A DNA stretch of 64,000 nucleotides from Marinimicrobium sp. C6131 (lineage in GTDB: Bacteria > Pseudomonadota > Gammaproteobacteria > Pseudomonadales > Cellvibrionaceae). Position 1 is the stretch's first letter. Each line of letters starts with the position of its first letter. A program made the position numbers and the translations under genes. The stretch lies in contig NZ_CP110629.1 of assembly GCF_026153455.1 (NCBI RefSeq), forward strand, positions 2,790,001 through 2,854,000. Direction: 5' to 3'. Shown one piece after another: positions 59,228 through 64,000 of this stretch. The notes beneath the pieces are model-generated. The model had not been told where the DNA came from and ran no database searches. It saw only the letters and a list, made by a program, of their open reading frames with translations.

Positions 59228-60478
59228 ATGAAGAACTCCAATCAAGGAAGCTTTCCTCGGGAAACCATGAAAGGCCATGTGTCAGTAGACGAACACTACG
59301 TCACCTGGGGAGCTCACAACAAGCAGGAAAAGCGGGCCTGCCTTGGTCAGTTGCAGTACGCCTATCTTTTGGTAAACAAGCGCGGCGAGGCTTTTCTGTT
59401 TCTCTTTGATGACCACCAGCATGCCATTCCCGTCCATTTCCAGGGGTTTGAACAAACCTACACGGTACTCTCTGAGCGGTTCGGGTTTGATGATGACGCC
59501 TTTTTTGATCATCTGCATCAACCGGGTGCAGAAAAAATCGAGCTATGGCGACGGCGCGGCATCCAGAATTACCGGGTGCTAGACGGTGAACAGTATGATG
59601 ACTATGACCTGGGGTTTGAGATTCAGTCTCCGGATAAAGCGTTCGTAGGCTGGGACACGCCGTATAAGGACGTCGCTGCTTCCGAGCATGTTGTCTTCGG
59701 GTCTACCCCGTATCAGGACAGTGTCGGTAAATTCAGACACCCCGTCCGCGTGGGGAACCTGATTTTGGAAAATCTTACTTTTTACCGAAGCGGAAACCCC
59801 GAGGCACCGGTATTTCACTTCTATACCCAGTGTTTTGACTCCACCAGCACGGCGCGCAGCTACGAGGATCTGAAAGCACTGTTTTCAAGCGACTTTCCCG
59901 CTCAGGATCAGCATCTGCTCTATGAGAGGGCCGACCAGAAGAATCACGATTTTGACGCCGCAGGCATAGACTTCAATATTGTCTATACGTTCGACAATCA
60001 CTTTCAATTTGATGGCGGTTGCACGTCGCTGCAAATACGCAACAGACGACAATACCCGGCTTTACTGGTTGATGCAGAGTATGAGGAAATTCTTTCGGTT
60101 GAGCAGATCCTGCCGCTCCCCAGGGCCATCAGTGCCCCTTCGGATGTGAATGATAACCCGCGCATCAAGCGAAGGCCGCCCCAGTTGCCGGAAAATGGAC
60201 CTCCCGTGATCTGGGTGGACAGAAAAAACGGTATCTTGGGCTTTTCCGATCAGACGCATGCCCTGAGGTTTGATGAAAGCGAAGTGGCGGCGATATCCAT
60301 TCAGAATATTTTTCCGGCCAAGGGCTCCGGTGGCGCCGAATTGTCCGTGGTACTGACTGACCAGACACCCACAACGGTGTTCTATGGGAAGTGTTATGTC
60401 TTTGATGATTTCAAGGACCGACTCGCCGCGTTGCTAAACAAAGAAGTGATCAGGGAAACACCCTACCATGACTGCTGA
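59228..60478 (+). CDS. Protein of unknown function, 416 aa
   Basis: No signal peptide, no membrane segments; acidic and aromatic (WGAHNKQEKRACLGQLQYAYLL; VIWVDRKNGILGFSDQT near residue 320). The N-terminal third and the C-terminal third read as two beta-rich domains with a DFNIVYTFDNHFQFDGG segment between. No family recognised. The start has a purine-rich AGAAAAGAG about 14 nt upstream. Slightly lower G+C than the core genes. Followed by a small lipoprotein gene. Confidence 0.65.
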   Translation: MKNSNQGSFPRETMKGHVSVDEHYVTWGAHNKQEKRACLGQLQYAYLLVNKRGEAFLFLFDDHQHAIPVHFQGFEQTYTVLSERFGFDDDAFFDHLHQPGAEKIELWRRRGIQNYRVLDGEQYDDYDLGFEIQSPDKAFVGWDTPYKDVAASEHVVFGSTPYQDSVGKFRHPVRVGNLILENLTFYRSGNPEAPVFHFYTQCFDSTSTARSYEDLKALFSSDFPAQDQHLLYERADQKNHDFDAAGIDFNIVYTFDNHFQFDGGCTSLQIRNRRQYPALLVDAEYEEILSVEQILPLPRAISAPSDVNDNPRIKRRPPQLPENGPPVIWVDRKNGILGFSDQTHALRFDESEVAAISIQNIFPAKGSGGAELSVVLTDQTPTTVFYGKCYVFDDFKDRLAALLNKEVIRETPYHDC

Positions 60479-60609
60479 GACAGTAACCCAGGCGAGGTCC
60501 GACGCTCAAGAGAAGCTCATGATAGACAGGGATAATCTAGCGTTTCAATGGATTGCTAGTGGTCGATGCGGCATTAACTATACTCGTAAAATTCAAGATG
60601 GGGCTAAAC

Positions 60610-60972
60610 ATGACTAGAGTACTGATATTGGCGGTTTTCACCACGCTGTTCGGATGCGCTGCAACTCCTCAAGATACAAAAGACATATCATCTCCAGATC
60701 GTTCAATTACCTTATATGAAAACGTCCGTAGCGGCCCCGAATCAATCATAAGCAAAAAGGCGCTAGCTTCTTTTAGGGACAAGTATTTAGCTGCAGGCGA
60801 GCACAAAGCTTTTGCGCAATCACTGTCTGGAGCGTGGGACTGGAAATCGAGCAGAACTTCAGTTGAGCATGCAAAAACCAGTGCGCTTGTTGGCTGTCAG
60901 AAGAACAATCGTCAAGTAGAAGACCTATACCCTTGCAGAATAATCAACGTAAACGGGGAGTGGACAGAATAG
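60610..60972 (+). CDS. Small lipoprotein of unknown function
   Basis: 120 aa. Signal peptide with lipobox LFGC (Cys about 16) followed by AATPQDTKD. Two further Cys (GCQKNN, YPCRI) could form a disulfide. Start chosen at 60610 because it places the signal peptide correctly; ATGs at 60598 and further upstream are in frame. Lower G+C than neighbours. No family recognised. The 270 nt after it (60973-61242) hold no convincing gene. Confidence 0.6.
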   Translation: MTRVLILAVFTTLFGCAATPQDTKDISSPDRSITLYENVRSGPESIISKKALASFRDKYLAAGEHKAFAQSLSGAWDWKSSRTSVEHAKTSALVGCQKNNRQVEDLYPCRIINVNGEWTE

Positions 60973-61242
60973 TTAACAGCCGGCTGATGGAGAGCAAGTC
61001 CATCACTGGCTCACAGCGGAAGTCCAGAATGAGGCTCCCAACTATAGAGATGGCGGCATTTGCTCATGTAACAATTGCTACGGGGCGAGGCACTGAAACC
61101 CTATCTTTTGGCCATGGTGCTGGACTTATTGGTGGTGTGCCGCTAAGGGTGGAGCGCAGGACGATTCATCAGCTTATTGGTGATTTTAATAATCAGATAA
61201 CTGCGGTTCACTACGGTGCGCCGTCATGGTGAGGTAAGCTGT

Positions 61243-61788
61243 ATGTCCGAGCGATTCGATGCACTCACAGACCAACACATATCGTTCATAGAAGATCAGC
61301 ATATTTACTTTGTGGGTACCGCCGCAAACGAGGGGTCGGTAAACGTGTCCCCTAAAGGAATGGACAGTTTCAGGGTCATCAATCAGTCTCTGGTGATGTG
61401 GTTGAATCTTACCGGAAGCGGTAATGAAACGGCGGCTCACCTGCGGGAGAATGATCGAATGACTATTATGTTCTGCTCATTCGATCGACAACCCTTGATA
61501 CTTCGGCTTTACGGTCGCGCTACGGTTTTCCATCCGCGAGATGATGGTTGGAACCAGAGGGCGGCGCAGTTTCCAGACTATACCGGGGCTCGACAGATTT
61601 TCGAGGTCAAGCTGGACCTTGTGCAAACGTCCTGCGGTTTCGCGGTGCCTTATTATCAGTTGCTGGGCGAGCGGCCAACGCTGAATAAGTGGGCTGATGG
61701 CCGAGGTCGCGAGGGTGTGGAGGACTATTGGCAGGAAAAAAATACGGTCAGTTTGGACGGGAAAGATACCGGGATCGCTTCGCGTTAG
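61243..61788 (+). CDS. Pyridoxamine 5'-phosphate oxidase family protein
   Basis: 181-aa split-barrel FMN-binding protein. Typical stretches: HISFIEDQHIYFVGTAANEG, VNVSPKGMDSFRV, LNLTGSGNETAAHLRENDRMTIMFCSF and QPLILRLYGRATVF. Real PNPOx substrate residues cannot be claimed; many relatives reduce flavin-linked substrates or bind haem or F420. GAGGT precedes ATG 61243. Single gene. Confidence 0.85.
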   Translation: MSERFDALTDQHISFIEDQHIYFVGTAANEGSVNVSPKGMDSFRVINQSLVMWLNLTGSGNETAAHLRENDRMTIMFCSFDRQPLILRLYGRATVFHPRDDGWNQRAAQFPDYTGARQIFEVKLDLVQTSCGFAVPYYQLLGERPTLNKWADGRGREGVEDYWQEKNTVSLDGKDTGIASR

Positions 61789-61812
61789 TGCGTAACCTGG
61801 TAACGGCACCAC

Positions 61813-61990
61813 ATGGGTGCCCTACAGGATGGCAGGTTCAGCGCCCGTAGGGCATCCATGCGGTGCCAGTCCTTGGCACAAATCTCGGCACGACATGCGT
61901 GCCCTACACGGCGGCAGGTTCAGTGCCCGTAGGGCACCCATGCGGTGCCGGTCCTTGGCACAAATCTCGACACGACATGCGTGCCCTAGG
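61813..61990. repeat. 82-bp tandem repeat of REP type
   Basis: One full unit (61847-61928) and most of a second (61929-61990) repeat with a period of 82 nt; a partial earlier unit covers about 61813-61846. Each starts GTAGGGCA(C/T)CCATGCGGTG and contains GGCACAAATCTCG and CATGCGTGCCCTA. Differences are few, so the duplication is recent. Confidence 0.8.
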
Positions 61991-62993
61991 GGTTCAGGCC
62001 GCTGAAGAAGTTATTGGCGTTGGTCGCCAGGGACTCCAGGTGGTAGCCGCCCTCCTGGATGACCAGAGTGGGCAGATTCATGGCGTTGATGCCTTCGCCC
62101 ATGTGCCGGAAGCCTTCGCTGCTGACCGAGACTTTGGCCTGCGGGTCTTCGTGGTAGACGTCAAAGCCCAGGGCGACGATCAATACGTCCGGCTCGTACA
62201 GGCGGATGGCATCGGCGGCATCGGCCATTCTTTCGAAGAAGGTGGACTCCGGGGAACCATGGGGCATGGGCATGTTGATGTTGTAGCCGTAGCCGGGGCC
62301 CGCTCCGCGCTCGTCTTCATAGCCACTCACCACGGGGTAGAAATTGGTGGGGTCGCCGTGGATGGAAATATAGAGCACATCGTCCCGATCGTAGAAGATT
62401 TCCTGAATGCCCTGGCCGTGGTGCATGTCCGGGTCGAGGATGGCGACTTTGTCGTAGTGGTCCAGCAGGGCTTCGGCGGCGATGGCGGCATTGTTCAGAT
62501 AACAGAAGCCACCGGCCGCATCGTGTCGGGCGTGGTGGCCCGGCGGGCGGCACAGGGCGTAGGCCCTCTGCTGCCCGGTGAGAAGCTCATCGGCGGCGGA
62601 CAGGGCGCTCTGGGCGGACCAGTAGGCGGCCTCCCAGGTGTGGGGGCCGATGGGGCAGCTACCGTCGGCCTGATAGCGGGCACATTCCGCCAGAATACCG
62701 CGCATGGGGTTCGGTGAACGGACGAAGATGTTGGACATGACCTCCCCGCCCCAGTCTTCCGGCCAACGCCGGTGGGCTGACTCAAGAAAGCGCAGGTAAC
62801 CCAGGTCGTGCACCCGGTTGATCACATCCATGCCGTGATCGGTGGCCTGCTCCGGCCGGACGCCCAGGGCCTCCAGGCCCTTGACCAGCTCCGGGGTCCG
62901 CTCCGGCAGCTCCTGAGGCGGGCGCATCTGGCCTCGGGTCAGGTAGGATTGCGGGGCGTGTTTATCCTGGGACGGATGAAAAAACGCTTTCAT
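61986..62993 (-). CDS. Histone deacetylase family / acetylpolyamine amidohydrolase-like enzyme
   Basis: 335-aa zinc hydrolase. Active-site GHHARHD (H153/H154), zinc ligands D189 and H191 (ILDPDMHHGQG) and D278 (LGFDVYHEDP), and the catalytic Tyr in EGGYHLES. Length and the N-terminal MKAFFHPSQDKHAP match bacterial acetylpolyamine amidohydrolases, which remove acetyl groups from polyamines or other amides. Substrate unproven. Its 3' end touches the tandem repeat. Probably monocistronic. Confidence 0.9.
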   Translation of the reverse strand: MKAFFHPSQDKHAPQSYLTRGQMRPPQELPERTPELVKGLEALGVRPEQATDHGMDVINRVHDLGYLRFLESAHRRWPEDWGGEVMSNIFVRSPNPMRGILAECARYQADGSCPIGPHTWEAAYWSAQSALSAADELLTGQQRAYALCRPPGHHARHDAAGGFCYLNNAAIAAEALLDHYDKVAILDPDMHHGQGIQEIFYDRDDVLYISIHGDPTNFYPVVSGYEDERGAGPGYGYNINMPMPHGSPESTFFERMADAADAIRLYEPDVLIVALGFDVYHEDPQAKVSVSSEGFRHMGEGINAMNLPTLVIQEGGYHLESLATNANNFFSGLNP

Positions 62994-63107
62994 GGTCTCT
63001 CCTGTCTCCGGTGATCGTGTGTGTGATTGCCTCTGTTGAGACTAGCACATACCGGGCCGGGTTCATCCTGGCTTTGCCCTCGGACCCAGGTGCGCTAGAC
63101 TAACGGC

Positions 63108-63481
63108 ATGAATCGCCACTCGTTCCGTCATTGGTTGTTTGCGCTACTGCTGTGTCTGGCAGGGCCGCGGGCGCCTCGCATCCGCCGATGATGGTCGATA
63201 CGGCGCCCGAGCCCTGCCATGACGCCATGGAGATGGCGGTGGCCGATAGCGGTGCCACCCACAGTCATTCGGAATATGACGCTACGCACAAGGCGGTCGC
63301 CCCGGATCACGACTGCGACAGCCAATGCGCCTGTTGCCCCGGTTCCTGTTCCGGTTTTGTCGCTCTGACGGCACAGGCCGTTACACCCATTTCAATCCCG
63401 GATCACTTCCTCTCTTCAGCGATCGACGCCGTGCCCGCACGTGCGCCGCTGGAACTGCTTCGCCCGCCCAAATTCGCCTGA
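63108..63481 (+). pseudogene. Cys/His-rich exported protein with apparent frameshift
   Basis: ATG 63108 opens a signal-peptide-like sequence (NRHSFRHWLFALLLCLAG) that hits a stop at 63189-63191. In another frame, from about 63131, coding runs to 63481 with a metal-binding character (SHPPMMVDTAPEPCHD; ATHSHSEYDATHK; DCDSQCACCPGSCSG). Joining the signal peptide to this frame near the GC-rich 63160-63175 needs one indel. It resembles small Cys/His proteins found upstream of copper efflux genes, and the next gene is a CusB-like adaptor. May be a real lesion or a sequencing error. Confidence 0.55.
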
Positions 63482-63568
63482 CCACAGGACAGGTGCGCCT
63501 GACGATCGCGCCCCCTTGGCCTTCCTCGGCCGTTTTTCTGTTGTGGTATACGTTTGTGGACAGGTGTT

Positions 63569-64000
63569 ATGAACAAATCCTTATTTTTTGTGGCGCTGCT
63601 GGGCGCCTTTGCGCTGGGTGTGGGCAGTCAGTGGCTTTGGCCCGAGCCTTCGGACAGCTCAGAACCTTCAAAGACTGACAGCGACGAGAAAAAGCCCCTT
63701 TACTGGGTGGCCCCCATGGATGACAGCTATCGCCGGGACGGGCCGGGCAAGTCCCCCATGGGCATGGATCTGGTGCCGGTGTATGCGGAAGACCAGAAAC
63801 GCGAGCCCGGCGATGTCCGGATTGGCCCGGCGGTTGCCCAGAACCTCGGGCTGACGCTGGCGGAAGCGACCCACGCGCCGGTGGGCCAGACCATAGAGAC
63901 GGTGGGACTGGTGGAGGTGAACCAGCAACAGGTGCAGCACTTTCATGTGCGCGCCTCGGGCTGGATTACCGAGCTGGCCGTGGCCACCGAGGGCGACCCG
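63569..64000 (+). CDS. CusB-like RND periplasmic adaptor with heavy-metal-binding domain (partial)
   Basis: First 144 codons, cut by the window end. Signal or anchor helix about 5-20, then a heavy-metal-binding domain (about 45-70) with YWVAPMDDSYRRDGPGKSPM and GMDLVPVY, as in copper/silver adaptors, then the start of the MFP core (VRIGPAVAQNLGLTLAEATHAPVGQTIETVGLVEV in pieces; HVRASGWITEL). AGG upstream of ATG. Likely first structural gene of a cus-type copper efflux operon continuing beyond 64000. Confidence 0.85.
   Translation, partial: MNKSLFFVALLGAFALGVGSQWLWPEPSDSSEPSKTDSDEKKPLYWVAPMDDSYRRDGPGKSPMGMDLVPVYAEDQKREPGDVRIGPAVAQNLGLTLAEATHAPVGQTIETVGLVEVNQQQVQHFHVRASGWITELAVATEGDP

Noticed and set aside
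60933..61232. 99-codon plus-strand open frame
   Set aside because: Overlaps the lipoprotein end, has no ribosome site or recognisable sequence, and runs into the start region of the FMN-binding protein gene.
1..64000. CRISPR arrays, tRNA or rRNA genes, prophage or integrase
   Set aside because: No regular spacer-repeat array, no cloverleaf and no phage structural genes were seen; the tandem repeat at 61.8 kb has no unique spacers.

Overview
The window is about 58-60% G+C over most of its length and reads as the chromosome of a marine, polysaccharide-degrading gammaproteobacterium, most likely of the Cellvibrionales (Marinimicrobium/Saccharophagus-like). The clues are Gly/Ser-rich linkers in a lipoprotein, a secreted beta-helix protein with a ricin-type (CBM13-like) domain, a TonB receptor, a housekeeping block tkt-pgk / sahR-metK-ahcY-metF, and a family of extragenic palindromic (REP-like) repeats. 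The genus is an inference; the class is fairly secure.

Layout. 1-8.8 kb: cut-off lipoprotein, 2',3'-cyclic phosphodiesterase (thpR), TonB receptor, secreted beta-helix protein, a three-gene FMN reductase-pirin-DUF3429 operon, and a Gfo/Idh/MocA oxidoreductase. 8.8-17.4 kb: pgk and tkt on the minus strand, then an S-adenosylmethionine cycle operon on the plus strand headed by an ArsR-type regulator fused to a methyltransferase, with a perfect 24-bp palindrome in its promoter. 17.4-23.2 kb: an orphan GatC-like PTS EIIC, a CBS-pair protein, a PiuC-like dioxygenase sharing a Fur-like site with a secreted Gly/Glu-repeat protein, YnfA, cytochrome b561 and MntP. 23.3-29.8 kb: a compact five-gene cluster (thermostable-hemolysin family, acyl-adenylating ligase, haem-oxygenase-like diiron protein, SDR, TPR) divergent from a PmrAB/QseBC-like two-component system, with two PmrA-like boxes between them. 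29.9-37.3 kb: a CzcICBA-PII-CDF metal efflux operon. 37.3-47.7 kb: EAL-HDOD protein, oxidoreductase, an IS110/IS1111-family element inserted in a REP repeat, ahpC/ahpF and ackA-pta.

47.7-56.1 kb is a clearly lower-G+C accessory island. It holds an IS3-family element, a severed Rhs C-terminal module, a SymE-like toxin ORF, a frameshifted small gene, and an intact four-gene operon. That operon encodes three separately signal-peptide-bearing proteins that together look like a split Rhs/YD-repeat protein, followed by a three-helix membrane protein in the position of an immunity gene. 56.2-64 kb: ABC-F protein YbiT, a secreted methyltransferase-like protein, unknown proteins, an FMN-binding oxidase-family protein, an 82-bp tandem repeat, a deacetylase-family enzyme, a frameshifted Cys/His-rich protein and the start of a CusB-like adaptor.

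The three most interesting signals are: (i) inside the IS1111-like element, a stem-loop carrying both halves of its own REP target as opposed guide segments, which looks like a bridge RNA/seekRNA; (ii) the Sec-dependent split-Rhs operon with a membrane immunity candidate; and (iii) the thermostable-hemolysin/adenylate ligase/diiron/SDR cluster with its own two-component regulator, a plausible uncharacterised acyl-derived metabolite pathway. All alignments were done by eye; no searches were run.
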